Below are positions 47,229 to 58,293 of a stretch of 64,000 nt of DNA, piece by piece. Below the pieces are notes generated by a model. It was not told the origin of the DNA. It saw only the letters and a program-made list of their open reading frames with translations, and ran no database searches. Where the stretch lies: NCBI GenBank assembly GCA_010909165.1, contig MU008166.1, forward strand, positions 1 through 64,000, in the 5' to 3' direction. Both the position numbers and the translations under genes were made by a program. How positions within the stretch are numbered: the first letter of the stretch is position 1; every line of letters begins with the position of its first letter. The DNA is from Anthoceros angustus (Eukaryota > Streptophyta > Anthocerotopsida > Anthocerotales > Anthocerotaceae).

Positions 47229-47759
47229 TGCAGCATGAACCTTTAATTTGCCAGCTGTGGCATGATCCCCTCTAGCACAATCTTATGCCCGAGATACTCT
47301 CTCTTGAAAAGCAACCCCTCTCTCAAAGGCATGCATGCATGCGGTTAAAAGGCAACAACACACGTACACCATGCACACTAGGCCTTCAAGTAGCCCCACA
47401 CTTCCAGGGACGACTTGCATATTAGCACTTCCTTTGTTGCTCTGTACTTTGGATAAAATGTGGAGAAGGTTGACTTGTGGTTGTTGTCCTAGGAATCTTT
47501 TCTTTAGGCATTCGGGATTGCACAAGAAAATTAGTTGAATCATGTTACTATCTTCTTGGATGGGTATGCTCTTACTTGGTGGAGAATTTACTGTCAGAGG
47601 GTGGAAGAAGGTGTTCGGAGGAATACTATCACCAACTGCAAGAAGTTCAAGATCGCGATGAAGTTGTAGTTCCAGCCTACATATACGGTTCGATTGGGAA
47701 GCGAGATGCTGCAAACAAGAATAGTGAGTTAGTACGTAAATGACTTTAGTCAAGTAGAC

Positions 47760-48150
47760 CTGCAATGTCATAGTATGGTAGAGATTGACAAGGATTGAAG
47801 TTGTGGGTTGCTGATAGAATTGAGCTAACAAGACCTCAAACGCTGAAAGATGCTTTTATCGTTGCAGAGGCGATACCAAAACTTTATCGTGTTGAGGAGT
47901 CTTAGGCATTGTTCTCCACTAGGAGAAGCTATCCAAGGTTTCTTGGAGGCAAGTTTCGAGTTAGGGGAAGAGCCACCAACATTGGCCAAGGATGAGGAAC
48001 TAACGAGAATGTTGGCAAAGGAAGAGGAAGGGCCAAAGGAACCAATATAGGCCATGGAGAGTGAAGGACATCAGCACCTATGTTTGGTGTGTGCTTCAAT
48101 TGTGGAGAGCGGAAACATTTCACGAGGGATTGTCCGCAGGCTTAGGACCA
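47760..48150 (+). mobile_element. Retroelement gag zinc-knuckle remnant
   Basis: 48092-48133 encodes C-F-N-C-G-E-R-K-H-F-T-R-D-C, a perfect C-x2-C-x4-H-x4-C zinc knuckle of the retroelement nucleocapsid type. The flanking sequence is frame-broken, and the knuckle is followed shortly by a stop codon. Orientation is opposite to the retroelement relic at 46.9-47.2 kb, so the two are separate insertions. Confidence 0.6.
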
Positions 48151-48797
48151 ATAATTAAGAGTGGCAACTGCCAATCCTCGGCCATAGAGACTGAGGATTA
48201 TTGAAATTTCCTCTAGATCTTAATAGTAATAATATGACGAAGGGAATCTCGCGCTTTAGACCTCACACGAGAGAAGCCGGCACGCCCAGATAGTGGAACA
48301 ATTTAAATTTCAAGTTCACACACCACCCAGAGCATGGCACAAACCACCTGGAGCATGGCACCGGATCTGGTTACTAATTCGTCCACATGCTGCTTAATTG
48401 TGGAGTTCTTATCTCATGTGGTATATGTGCATCCTCGCTTAAGTGTATCATCCTAAGTGATGCCAGTGGCTACATGGTGTGAAAGTAGCATGTGGTGAGT
48501 CTACTTGTGTCAAGAATGTCAGAAGGTGGAGCCCTTATAAATGCATATACATGGAATATTGAATAGCTCAGAAGTGAAGACCTAGCAGCCTCCCATAATT
48601 TTAACATTTTTAGCAAGGTGAAGGAGCTTGGTTTGTCAAGGAGTTGTACAATTATGCACCATGGGGGATCCAACAAGCTAAGGGATCTCCGTAATTATTG
48701 GGTGAGTTGTATGGAGTGTTGTTGCATATAGGAGTGTGTGAGTCTCGCACCATTGAGATATTGAAGGCTGGTTTGTACCACTCTTAGTCGAGAACAT

Positions 48798-49037
48798 GAG
48801 ATATTTCAGTATAGCTAATTTGGAAGGTTAAGCTCAAGTAGGAAATTAAGAGGAAGAGCTTTTTTTAATTGTGCTATAAGGACTAGAGAATGGACTTGAG
48901 TGAAGAATCCTGGCTCTTGAGATATTTCAATGCAGCTAATTTGGAGGGTTGAGCTGAAGTTAGAAATTAGGAAGAAGACTGAGCTTTCTTTAATTGTGCT
49001 ACAAGGACTAGAGAAGGGACTTGAGTGAAGAATCCTG
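48798..49037 (+). repeat. About 121-bp direct repeat, two copies
   Basis: GAGATATTTCA(G/A)T...GACTTGAGTGAAGAATCCTG occurs at 48798-48912 and again from 48919, with roughly 10% differences and a short insertion. Confidence 0.85.
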
Positions 49038-49624
49038 AAAGACGGAAATTCCAAAGGAGATACAAATTGCCCTGAGTTACTTGAATTGCTTTGATTTAAG
49101 AATTTGATGAATGAGGAATTGACACTCTTACCTCTGCGCAATGTTCAAAGCTACGGGTTTGGCCTCTACCAAAGGGTTCATTGGTTTATAATAATAGGAA
49201 TTAGTTGCACTCTAATGAAAAACTAAAGTTCCACGATCTAAAGATCTGAACCTCAATTTGCGATGAGAAAAGGGACTCGAACTTCCTTTTGTCGCTCCGA
49301 AGAGACTGAACCGTTCAAAGAACTTAAGTCTCAAACACACCCACCCGCTTCGAAAACTCGGATTGAGTATTACAAACCACACGGGTCCTCAGACTCGTAA
49401 CTACAGTTTGGGGATCTAAGTAAAGCAGGTACATGACCGGGAAATGATACACCTACGTATGTAAGAGGGGTAAGGAACACGTCGGGAAGTGTACTTGTCT
49501 GTTTGTTGCAGCCAGGGGTGGCTTCACTGCCACAAAATCCAGAGCAGAATGCCCATATGTACAAACAAACAAAGCCTGCCTCGGCACCGACTAAATAATA
49601 ACTTCACGACCAGCGCACCGCCTT

Positions 49625-51457
49625 TCAGCCTGTTGTCGTATTCGACGAGACTCCAGCAGAGACCTGTGGCGACGCCCCGCCGTTCTCCAGTGCATCCCCC
49701 GCGATTGCCATCCTGCTGCTGCTACCACTCTCAGCGTGCCCGGCGGAGCTCCCACCGTTCATCAGCTCTTCCAGAGTGCGCCTTTTACTACTAGTCTGCC
49801 CGGCCGGCAGAGGAATAGGTGCAGCGCGCTTCACACCTCGACCTACCACACCCAGGTCGGTCACACAGGTGCTGCTGCCAGACATTGCAGACTCATCGAA
49901 TCCGTTGGAGCTTGATGCTGGGCTGCTTCCGGTAGCCTTGGACGGCTCTCCAATCCGTTCAGACATGCTGGTGGCCACGGCGGAGAGGACAAGCTTCACA
50001 CTAGCTGCTGCGGATGGGTTTGCCGCCTGCAATGCCTCCATGAGTGATGGAGCATTAGTCATCTCTTGCAGCTCAAGAACCTGCACACATGAAGCAAAAT
50101 ATCAGAGACCAGCTTGAGGAACTGCCGACGAAGGAGACAGGCTCTGAACATAGATGTGTACGTAAGGAAGCACACCTTTTCCCTCAGGTCAACTAGTAGC
50201 TCTTCAATTTCAGTGATCTCTGCTGCAATCTTCTCTTCCGCGCTGGCAGGCTCCTCTGTTGGCTTCTTGCTTATCTGATTCTTCAGCTTCTGAAGACGAG
50301 CTTCACAAACAGAAACTGCTCTGTTGCAGTATTCCATGGCATCTTTTGCCTTGTTGTTCAGTTGCAATGCAAGACATAGCTTGAAACATCTGTAAGCCAC
50401 ATTTACAATTGACCCCATGAGGAATGGCAGTCACATAGAGGAAGACAAAAACAAAACGTCATGAACTTAAAAGGGGAGTCAAGCGTTCCGAGGATACAGT
50501 TCAGCCAGACGACGATCATCGGGCTCGACGAGCTTCTCAAGGATTCCCAAGGCGCTTGTGTAATCATCGTAGCAGGACTTAAAATCCTCTGAAAAAATCG
50601 CCCGGTATCTGTCAGCCACGTCCAGAAACAGAGTTGCGGTGCATAATATACATCTGCAAGATTTCGGACACTCACCCTTCTCCAGGCTGACATCTGCCAG
50701 TGCAGCGATCACATCCACTTCCTCAAGGCTACGTTGGGCCTGAGTTTGGTAGATATGTCGAGCAAGGTCTAAATTCTCCCATGCTAATTGCAGATCTGAC
50801 ATTCCCTCGTCCATCCCGTCCCCATTTGCACCACCCAAACCACATGTTGCATTATCACCCTCATCATCATCCTCAGCCTCTGATTCGTCGTCTGTGTTGT
50901 CGTCATCTCCATCTTCACCAACAATAGGGCAAAGTCATTACGATTTCAGAAACGCGGAGGCCTCACATTCTCACAACAAAAGACAGCAGCCTTCACCAAG
51001 AACTGACCAGCAGTCTTCACTATTGCTTCCGTGGACAGAGCTTCAGCCTTATCTCTGGCTCCATCAGTCTGCCCTAACGCATCAGACTCTGACTGAACTT
51101 TGTAGAGGAGAGCACAACCGTACTTGTAAAGAGTTGGAGCGCATTCAATAGCCAGCTCCCCGTAATGCTGGACCCTGTAAAGAGCCCACAAAACGTCAGT
51201 CATGCAAGTTCCGAAATCACAAGATTAAAAATTATCACACCCTTCACCACCTGCTCCTACCTTATCTCCAGAGCTTTTCCGATGCAGTCACAAGCCTCGT
51301 CATACTGCTGAGAGCGCAAGGCCGTGCACCCTAATTTGTAGAGGCGATTCGCGTGACCTAACAGAACTTCCTCATCGGCCCCTACCACGCCTTCATCAGT
51401 CTCTACCGACTCCACGATGTCCGCAACTCCATTTTCCGAGGGTGAAACGGACGGCAT
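49625..51457 (-). CDS. NASP: NASP-type histone chaperone (SHNi-TPR protein)
   Basis: NASP proteins bind histone H3 (and H1), hold soluble H3-H4 and deliver it for chromatin assembly. Six exons join in frame: 51457-51261, 51174-50975, 50912-50676, 50588-50498, 50389-50176 and 50080-49625, giving 464 residues from the ATG at 51457. The N-terminus is acidic, followed by TPR1 (LLGHANRLYKLGCTALRSQQYDEA). TPR2 is split by a long Asp/Glu tract (GDDDNTDDESEAEDDDEG), the family's hallmark. It resumes at LQLAWENLDLARHIYQ, and TPR3/4 follow (EEVDVIAALADVSLEKEDF, YDDYTSALGILEKLVEPDDRRLAEL). A coiled coil spans KIAAEITEIEELLVDLREKV. The C-terminal tail is Ser-rich with a bipartite nuclear signal (VKRAAPIPLPAGQTSSKRR). 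The 5' end is the weak point: the frame is closed just upstream at 51500-51502, so an extra first exon is possible. The gene is head to head with the acyltransferase gene. Confidence 0.88.
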
Positions 51458-52101
51458 CCCTTCGCGTTCGACGAACACCTTGACAACACGCGCAAACACT
51501 CACTTTACAAGAAGCCAATGCAGCACCCTACACACAAAACCTATCGCTGGACACAGCTGTCGTCTGCAATTCAGAAGACGCTCAATAACAGCCAAATTGG
51601 GAGACACCAGAAGCGCAGCCAGAGCAAACAACACAACGGACACTTTCCACACCTCCATCCCACACCCAAGTACCCTCAGAACTTCAACTTCCGCAGAAAC
51701 ACAGCCGTAAGGACAAAATGCAAGGGATTACATTCTGCCCTAGCCAGTGCGCCTCACAGACGCACGGTGCAAGAGCAAAACAACACAGACAGGTCACACA
51801 GACAGCAAGAACCAGGCAACGAGACCTACCTGCCACGCATGTAAATTCTAGCCGCGGTCTGTCGCCATCGCCTCCAGCATACAAGCTTGCGTACGAATAT
51901 GAAGAACTTGAAGCGCGGGAAACCGTAGTTGCCAGACCTGGTTAGAATACTTGCTTAACCCGGCTACCAAGACTAACGCTGGTTGGCCCCTTCCTCTTCC
52001 AGCGAGGGGTTCCTATGGTTGCACTTCTAACCGGCAAACTGACCTTCACAAACTGGACGTAGCCTAACTCAGCTGAGTGGCGTTTGAGTCGCGTCTCGCA
52101 G
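51458..52101. promoter_or_regulatory. Shared 0.64-kb divergent intergenic region
   Basis: Separates the start codons of the NASP gene (minus) and the tafazzin-type gene (plus), so both promoters must lie here or overlap. I see no convincing TATA box. A possible NASP 5' UTR splice site (CATGCGTGGCAG|GTAGG on the minus strand, around 51830-51840) is present but unproven. Confidence 0.5.
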
Positions 52102-53214
52102 ATGAGTGCGAGGAGGAAGGCAGGGGCGATGATGCTCGCGGCGGGGAGAGCGGCCGGCTATGGCGGCGCGGGAAGGAAGAGGATGAGACGTCTCGGCCTG
52201 GATTGGGCTTTGATGAGGCAGCTTAGTACGGAGAGCGTGGTGATGGATGCTGCCAGGGACTCGCATCTGCGAGGGATTCCGAGGGCGATCGTGCTCACCA
52301 CCGTAGGAGCCGCCTCCAAGTTGTACACATCCTTTCTGAATTCCACGACTGTGCACAATTTGGAGACGCTGACAGAGTTGATCAAGTCGCGGCCCAAAGG
52401 AACGCCTCTGCTCACGGTCAGCAACCACATGTCCACGCTGGATGACCCGCTCATGTGGGGTTTGCCTGGCATTTCGGCCTTGGATCACAAGCTCATCCGC
52501 TGGATTTTGACTGCAGAGGACATTTGCTTCACGAATCCCGTCTTCTCCTACTTCTTCCGGCTAGGGAAGTGCATTCCGGTGACACGCGGGGGAGGAATCT
52601 ACCAGCCGGCCATGGGGGAGGCTCTGGAGCGGATCAACGAGGGCGAATGGCTGCACACGTTCCCGCAAGGGAAGGTGATTCAGGACCTCGGCCCGCTGCA
52701 ACGGTTGAAGTGGGGGATCGGGAGCCTCATTGCGCGTGCCGCTGTGCCGCCTATCGTGTTGCCTCTTGCTCACAGCGGGTTTGAGAAGGCGATGCCGGAG
52801 TCGTATTTGTTTGGGCGACGGCCGCTGGTTCCCCTCATTTTTAAGAGGCTCTGTATTGTTGTCGGGGAGCCCATGCATTTTGATATTCCTCGGCTCAAGC
52901 AAATGGCGCAGCAGGCAGCAACTGTATCCAGGTTTCATCCTCCCGGTTTTGTTTCTGCGGATCGTGAGGTTCGTGAAGCGAGGGCCAACATTTCCGGTGC
53001 TGAATTGCAGATTGAGAGCCTTGGTTTGTCCGCTGGAGTTTCCAGGATATTTCATGCCAACCTGCGAACTCAGCGTCAGTGTCCAGTATCTTCTGACGGA
53101 CCTACTCTTGATGAGACTGCCACTAAGTGGATGTACTCCCATGTCACAGAGCAAATCCGGGTTGCATTGCAACAGCTTGTCGATAAGGCCAGGGACATTA
53201 ACAACAACCGCTGA
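52102..53214 (+). CDS. TAZ: Tafazzin-type phospholipid acyltransferase, single exon
   Basis: Tafazzin family enzymes exchange acyl chains between phospholipids, in mitochondria chiefly to remodel cardiolipin; some plant homologues also N-acylate phosphatidylethanolamine. An uninterrupted 370-residue frame starts at ATG 52102 (MSARRKAGAMML). The N-terminus is basic and Ala/Gly-rich and could act as a targeting sequence. The acyltransferase motif NHMSTLDD (H109-x4-D114) is the catalytic block I. Block II is SYFFRLGKCIPVTRGGGIYQ (149-168), block III is WLHTFPQGKV (183-192), and block IV is PPIVLPLAHSGFEKAMP. The C-terminal third is less conserved. Absence of introns contrasts with the multi-exon neighbours and could reflect retroposition or simple intron loss. 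Confidence 0.92.
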   Translation: MSARRKAGAMMLAAGRAAGYGGAGRKRMRRLGLDWALMRQLSTESVVMDAARDSHLRGIPRAIVLTTVGAASKLYTSFLNSTTVHNLETLTELIKSRPKGTPLLTVSNHMSTLDDPLMWGLPGISALDHKLIRWILTAEDICFTNPVFSYFFRLGKCIPVTRGGGIYQPAMGEALERINEGEWLHTFPQGKVIQDLGPLQRLKWGIGSLIARAAVPPIVLPLAHSGFEKAMPESYLFGRRPLVPLIFKRLCIVVGEPMHFDIPRLKQMAQQAATVSRFHPPGFVSADREVREARANISGAELQIESLGLSAGVSRIFHANLRTQRQCPVSSDGPTLDETATKWMYSHVTEQIRVALQQLVDKARDINNNR

Positions 53215-53933
53215 GATCTCTACAGGCAAGAATGCTCAAATTTTTTGAGTTGGCTCAGTCCTTCCTACACCTATATTTGGTGAGGCTGGGTACCATTTGG
53301 CTAGGAACTTCATCTTCACATTGGAGATGTCTGTGTAAACCCCCTTCTTACTCAGGGTCGCGATAACTGTGACACCCAGGAGTGCAGATTATGCAGCTCA
53401 CTTTGACTGGCCAGGTGACGGGTTGTGGGTGCCATCGCTGTGCACGTCAGGCCCTCAAATTGTAGAAAACTTCATGCTGGTGAAGACAAGGAATGGGAAC
53501 TGGTGAGATGGTTGTACGTTTAATTTATTACTGGAGAAGCCGGGATTGGCGAAGTAAAGGGCCATGAAGGTATTGCACCGAACTTCCAAGGTAGGGGCAT
53601 CGACTTCATGGAGCTCATTCGCCCTATCTCAGAATGCGAGAAGGAAACCAGTTCGCCATCCGGCCTCTCCGTCTCAAAAAAATGTTTTCTGGAACGGGGA
53701 GAGCCCCAGCAATAGCTCTAACCTGTAACATCACCCAGACGAGTAGGAAAGAATGCAGCCTTCGATGGCGAGAACCCCACCAATAGCACTGTCCTGTGAC
53801 ATTACCTAGCAACAGCACACTACTATGATACAGTTGAGGCTTGTAACTCCAGCGTCATGAGCAGAGGCCAACTTTCAAAGCTAGGAAACACAACCCCCCG
53901 TAGCCCGCTTGTTTTGGATTTCTTCCTGCAGCT
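53215..53933. other. Convergent spacer between tafazzin and GNAT genes
   Basis: 719 bases holding two 3' ends. An imperfect duplication of an (A/C)CCCCA(G/C)CAATAGC...TGTAACAT(C/T)AC phrase lies at about 53690-53810. No gene is recognised. Confidence 0.5.
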
Positions 53934-55455
53934 TCAGAAGGGAAAGCTGGTATCCGACGACTTTTTAACCATCAGAACCCTCCGCCTTCGTCCCAACCAG
54001 GCACTCATCCATGAGGGGTCAGATGCAACCACCTCATACCCGGCCCGAGAGTAGAGTGCCCTCGCCCGTGGGTCATCCTCATATGCGTGAAGAACCAAAT
54101 TTTCGAAGTTCCATTGTCTTGCCCTCAAGTCACAGGCTTCTAAAAGAAGAGTGGCAACACCCTGACGTCTGCGTATCAGGACATTTGTCAGACGTTGTCA
54201 CAGCCTGAGGGGAATAGCACACACGATCGAGGATGCCGGAGACAACTAGATAGGTGTAGAGACACTGATACGATACCTGTGTTCTTCGTTGACGGCCATC
54301 CCACTAACATACAGGTACTCTTTAGCGCCATTGAGATGACTCAGTACTTTAGTATCTCCATAGGCTGTAACATCCACTGCACCCACGATCTCCGGTAGCT
54401 CTCCTGATGAAGGGTCCGTTACCGTTTCCGCGATAAGGCATGAATACCTGTCCATGTCGCAGGAAATATGTTGAGAGTCTCCAGTGGCACACCTATACAA
54501 TCTCCTAAATCGAACAAACTACGGGCCAGTTCATTGACATTATTGGGTATAACAAACCTGTTAGGAGCTGACGTTCTGATCCTGTACAAAAGAGCGCTCA
54601 AGACTTCGGCCTGCACTCATAAACCAAATTAGTAATAGAACACTTAGTCTAACACCTGACAGTCCTGTGAAACTTTGACAAAGGTTACTACAACGACTGG
54701 TCCATGCTGCAAAACAAGGACAGCAACTCAAGGTTCATAAAGACTGTCAGAATCACCTTAAAGAAGTCAAAGAACAGGTCATCAAATGCTGGCGCGGGAG
54801 TGTGGAATGCCCTAGCTTGGACGTCCGCTACAACTCTCAGCTCCTCCATACTACCAATATCCACTTCCCGTGCTAACCATCCAAAGCCACTCACCAGGAT
54901 CTCTCCCTCACCAGAAACAGACACCTCCTCCTCTTGCTGATCAAACGCCCTGGATCCGTTCGATGGCACACCTCCGGCACCGGCAGCGGCTGCATACAAT
55001 TTGAACTCATTGGCCACACTCCCAGCAATCCCCCTCTCAGTCTCTGATGAGTCTGCAGCTAACTTGCATGTGTGGAAGCCGCACCGGCCTGCATTCCAAG
55101 GCAGACCTACACTGCGCATTCCCCATACCCCACCTCTGTTGTCCAGCATAGACGCACACACATGAAGACTGGACTGCTTTCTTCTACCACAAGCCCTCAG
55201 GCTGTTCAGATTCCTCGGCAGTCCATCCATGCTCTGATCCAAATGGCAACCCAGAAGTCTTGCACTGCTGCAGCCATACCCTCCCTGCTTACTTGCCGAA
55301 GAGCAGACGAGGCTGCCAGTAGCTCCGACACCCTCTTTATCCTTGAGGGACACAAACCCTCCAACCGCATTCTCACGGCCGATTGGAGAGGAGCACACGC
55401 CAACCGAACTCACCTGGCCCTTGACGTGGGCATAAACCAAGGAGTGCGTAGCCAT
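53934..55455 (-). CDS. GNAT-family N-acetyltransferase, probably plastid-targeted
   Basis: GNAT enzymes transfer acetyl from acetyl-CoA to protein N-termini, lysines or small amines; plastid GNATs of plants often do both N-terminal and lysine acetylation. Four exons join in frame: 55455-54757, 54610-54558, 54447-54277 and 54168-53934, giving 385 residues. The first ~160 residues are Ser/Gly/Cys-rich, unlike the catalytic domain, and look like a long transit region. The catalytic part begins at VSGFGWLAREVDIGSMEELRVVADVQARAFH. It includes LPEIVGAVDVTAYGD and LYVSGMAVNEEHRRQGVATLLLEACDLRARQW, in which RRQGVA (308-313) is the acetyl-CoA pyrophosphate loop. LHAYEDDPRARALYSRAGYEVV follows and is characteristic of the fold's C-terminal strand/helix. 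The specific substrate cannot be inferred. Confidence 0.88.
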
Positions 55456-56599
55456 AGGCGCTTACACTGACCCCACTGCTGACAACCCTGCCAAGATCAA
55501 AATGCTGGCTCTCCAGATTCGTCAGAACTCTGCATCACTCAGCTTAGTGCTGTCTCCTCCATGACTACCGTTCAACAGCGAGTCCAACTCCACGAAGCTT
55601 GATACCCCGGAGGCCAATGCAGAGGGGGAAATAGATCACAGCGCCCTGCCTACCTTCCGGCAAAGCTCCACTGACGCCCGTGCACTTGGCAAGCCACGAC
55701 TGCGGAAGTTTCTTGTCCTACATTTGCAGAAGCTTCTAGTCCTACAGTTTCCCTCCTCCTTCCGGGCTCCGGAGACAACATGATCCTACAGCTTGCCGCA
55801 AAACAGTGCCTGCCTCCCTTCACGCGCTGGCTTGTCATTCGCTCCCAGCGTATACACCCGAGCAAGAGCCCGCAGCGTCGTCCCGCGCGCAGATCGAATT
55901 CTAGGAATGGATAATGCCCACCTGGGCTTTATGGACAGACATTATTTTGACATCGCCGGGACGTTCAATTTTGCGCTATCGGTTCAGAAAGTCTCCACGT
56001 TCCCGTCTGCCGGTTCAGGAGGTTTCTATCGTAAACTTTACGGAGCATTCAACGGCACACCAACCATCCTCGACAACCCTAGTACTGTACCTAGTGTTAC
56101 TTTATTTTCTTCTTCTTTTGGTGAATAGGTAAATCAGATATTTACAGTTCGTTTAACCCCAGAATGTCCATCGAACTCAATTTGAATTTTTGGGCCAAAA
56201 ATATTTTTTGACAGCCAAAAATCTGAAGGCCCTCGTTAGAATGTTCATGGCGTCCTCCTCTATGGAACCGTGTATGGAGCCCTGCCCTACATTGCCCAAA
56301 GAATTGACTATGGGCCATGATTTGCCTTTAGACACAAGTTGTGTTCCCATTCTCTCTCCTCCAAGAAGGACCTTCTCTCTACGAGCGGGTGTATACTGCA
56401 ATACATGTTCGCATTCCACATTTCTGCCATCGTGCCGAGTACCAAGTTTTGTGGAACCTATGGGAGGTGCGTCAGGAAGGCTAGTTACGTAAGCAATTTT
56501 GTAGCGCGTGTTTTTGTTTATTATCAAAAATCCTTTCAATGGAATACTCATGTCATGTTTTACCTCAAAAACATCTTCATGGTTGGCAGACCTCATGGT

Positions 56600-57600
56600 A
56601 TTCTAGAATTGCGAACTTTGAAAAACATCATTGTCATTCTCGTCATGTCTACAAGTAAGGAACATATCTTCTTCAAGTAGCCCATGTAGGAAAGCTATCT
56701 TGACGTCAATTTGATAAATTATGAGATTGAAGTGGGCTGCAAGCACTAGGAGAATTCTTGCAGCTGTGGATTTCACTCCTGGGGCAAAAGTCCCGTTGAA
56801 GTCTAAACGTGGCGCTTGACTGTATCCCGTGGCCACAAGTCTGCCTTTGTATCGACCTACGCTGCCATCAATCTTTAGTTTCTTTTTAAAAATCTACTTG
56901 CAATCTACAGGCTTGCGACTAGCAGAAAGGTCAACAAGATTCCAAGTGTTGATTTCTATCAAGGATGAGTACTATGAATCGATGACTTGTTTCCACTACT
57001 CAGCTTCTGGACGTGTCACTGCTTCTAGATAGGTGGTTAGCTCATCAAGAGAAGCTGCTACACTAAGTATATAAGCAGGAGGTAAAGGATATGAGGTTAC
57101 AACACTTGCTACATAGTCTGGTTGCCATTCACTAGTACTACAGTGGCGACGTCGACGTACTCTTGATGGACGACAGAGAGGAGGGGCTTCTAAGGGTTCA
57201 TCTGCAACGAGCTCAACGTCAATACCGTCAGTAGGGACAGCGTCTACACGGATAACAGCATCTACAGGGTCAACTTCATTTTTAGCAATTGTTGTATCAA
57301 CTGCTACAAGTTGTTGGAGATCAGGTTGTTATTTTGGAAGGTATTGGAAAGCGGGTGCTGGTGGTTGTTGGTGCTACAAATCTGCTCCCTCTAAAGCTTG
57401 AAGCTCATCCTTGTAGTGAAAAATAGTGACAGAAGCTGGATCAATGGAGTCTTCATCATTAGGCACATCGTGATAGGAGGGAGCCTCCTCTGCAGGGGCT
57501 TGAGGAAGAGGATGTCGAGTATGCCATCGTAAAAGAGCTTGTTCATGAAATACCACACTACGAGAGATGGTCAGTGTTCGACTTACAGGATCAAAAAGTT
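56600..57600 (-). mobile_element. Ty1/copia pol remnant (integrase end to reverse transcriptase)
   Basis: Read on the minus strand. The 57600-57374 region has the integrase-RT connector with SRSVVFHEQAL. The 56840-56603 region encodes the copia RT start: GYSQAPRLDFNGTFAPGVKSTAARILL, then IYQIDVKIAFLHGLLEEDMFL, matching the copia motifs around TFAPV, and QMDVKTAFLNG with the first catalytic Asp. Stops and frame changes separate the pieces. Sequence to 56177 could be the decayed C-terminal half. Confidence 0.75.
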
Positions 57601-57864
57601 CATAGCCCTTTACATCTTCTGAATTCTACAACAACGGAGCGCGAAGCCTTGGGTATGATATACTCGGTGAGGAAGTTTAGGCATTATCTGCTATCTAATG
57701 AGTTCGTATTTCATGTGGATTGAAAATTCCTTCCTCCTCTCCCCCGACTAGACACCTGCAAGCACACTCATGTCTCTTTCACCAGCAACTTGTTAAAGCA
57801 AAGAATTTCCGGCTAGCGCCACAAGCACGATTATGCGCAACATTTCTCCCCTCTTGTCAGCATT

Positions 57865-58293
57865 ATGAAAGATGGAAGAGGGTTGACAACTTGCTTTGCA
57901 GAGAAGGCAGTGGAACATAAGTTGTGTTATAACACAGCAGATGATAGGGTGGTATGCCCATATCAAAAGCCAATAAGATTGTTGAAGAATCTCATTGAGC
58001 TGTACACTATGGAAGGCGAGTGGGTCTTGGACAGGTGTGCAGGCTCTGGGTCAGGAATGGTAGCAGCTCTCAAGTCTGGGCGCAATGTCATTTCAATAGA
58101 CGTAGATCCCAGAGCAGTTCAGTTCATGGATCTACGACTGAATAATTTGGATGCCTAGCCAAACGAGGAGGAGGAGGTGGGAGAGATCGAAGGCTATGCA
58201 AGACCCAAGACGTTTAGCAAAGAGCCGACGGTGAACTCACTGGCAGGTGGCCGGGGCAGTTTTGTGGCTCTGAAGTGGCATGCGATCGGCAAG
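57865..58293 (+). pseudogene. DNA N4-cytosine/N6-adenine methyltransferase-like fragment
   Basis: ATG 57865 opens 97 codons ending in TAG (58156-58158), and the same frame then continues without break to TGA at 58293 with an acidic tail. Key features are VCPYQKPIRLLKNLIELYT, then WVLDRCAGSGSGMVAAL (S-adenosylmethionine loop at residues 56-64) and NVISIDVDPRAVQF (ribose-binding Asp region). This is the motif X - motif I - motif II order of bacterial-type DNA amino-methyltransferases. The catalytic DPPY/SPPW-type motif IV is not in this stretch, so the piece is the C-terminal end of a permuted enzyme or a broken gene. A further frame at 58312-58584 (LTEKYDPLVDSPASAWVDSQ) may belong to the same locus. 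The family call is by motif only. Confidence 0.5.

Larger units (their letters stand above)
44341..49624. other. Five-kb intergenic region with retroelement remnants and small repeats
   Basis: No intact gene is supported. It contains a 26-bp direct duplication near 45708-45760, a 16-bp inverted repeat at 46233-46278, three 30-bp tandem repeats at 46547-46636, a minus-strand retroelement 5' end (46900-47228), a plus-strand zinc-knuckle remnant (48092-48133), and a ~121-bp direct repeat (48798-49037). Stretches 44341-45700 and 49040-49620 show nothing recognisable beyond a PHT1 3' UTR and a short repeated CATGTTCAAGAGTGTGTTT-type phrase at 44759-44850. Confidence 0.6.

Noticed and set aside
52158-53229. 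Minus-strand frames of 104 and 222 codons over the tafazzin gene
   Set aside because: Antisense shadows of a conserved single-exon gene.
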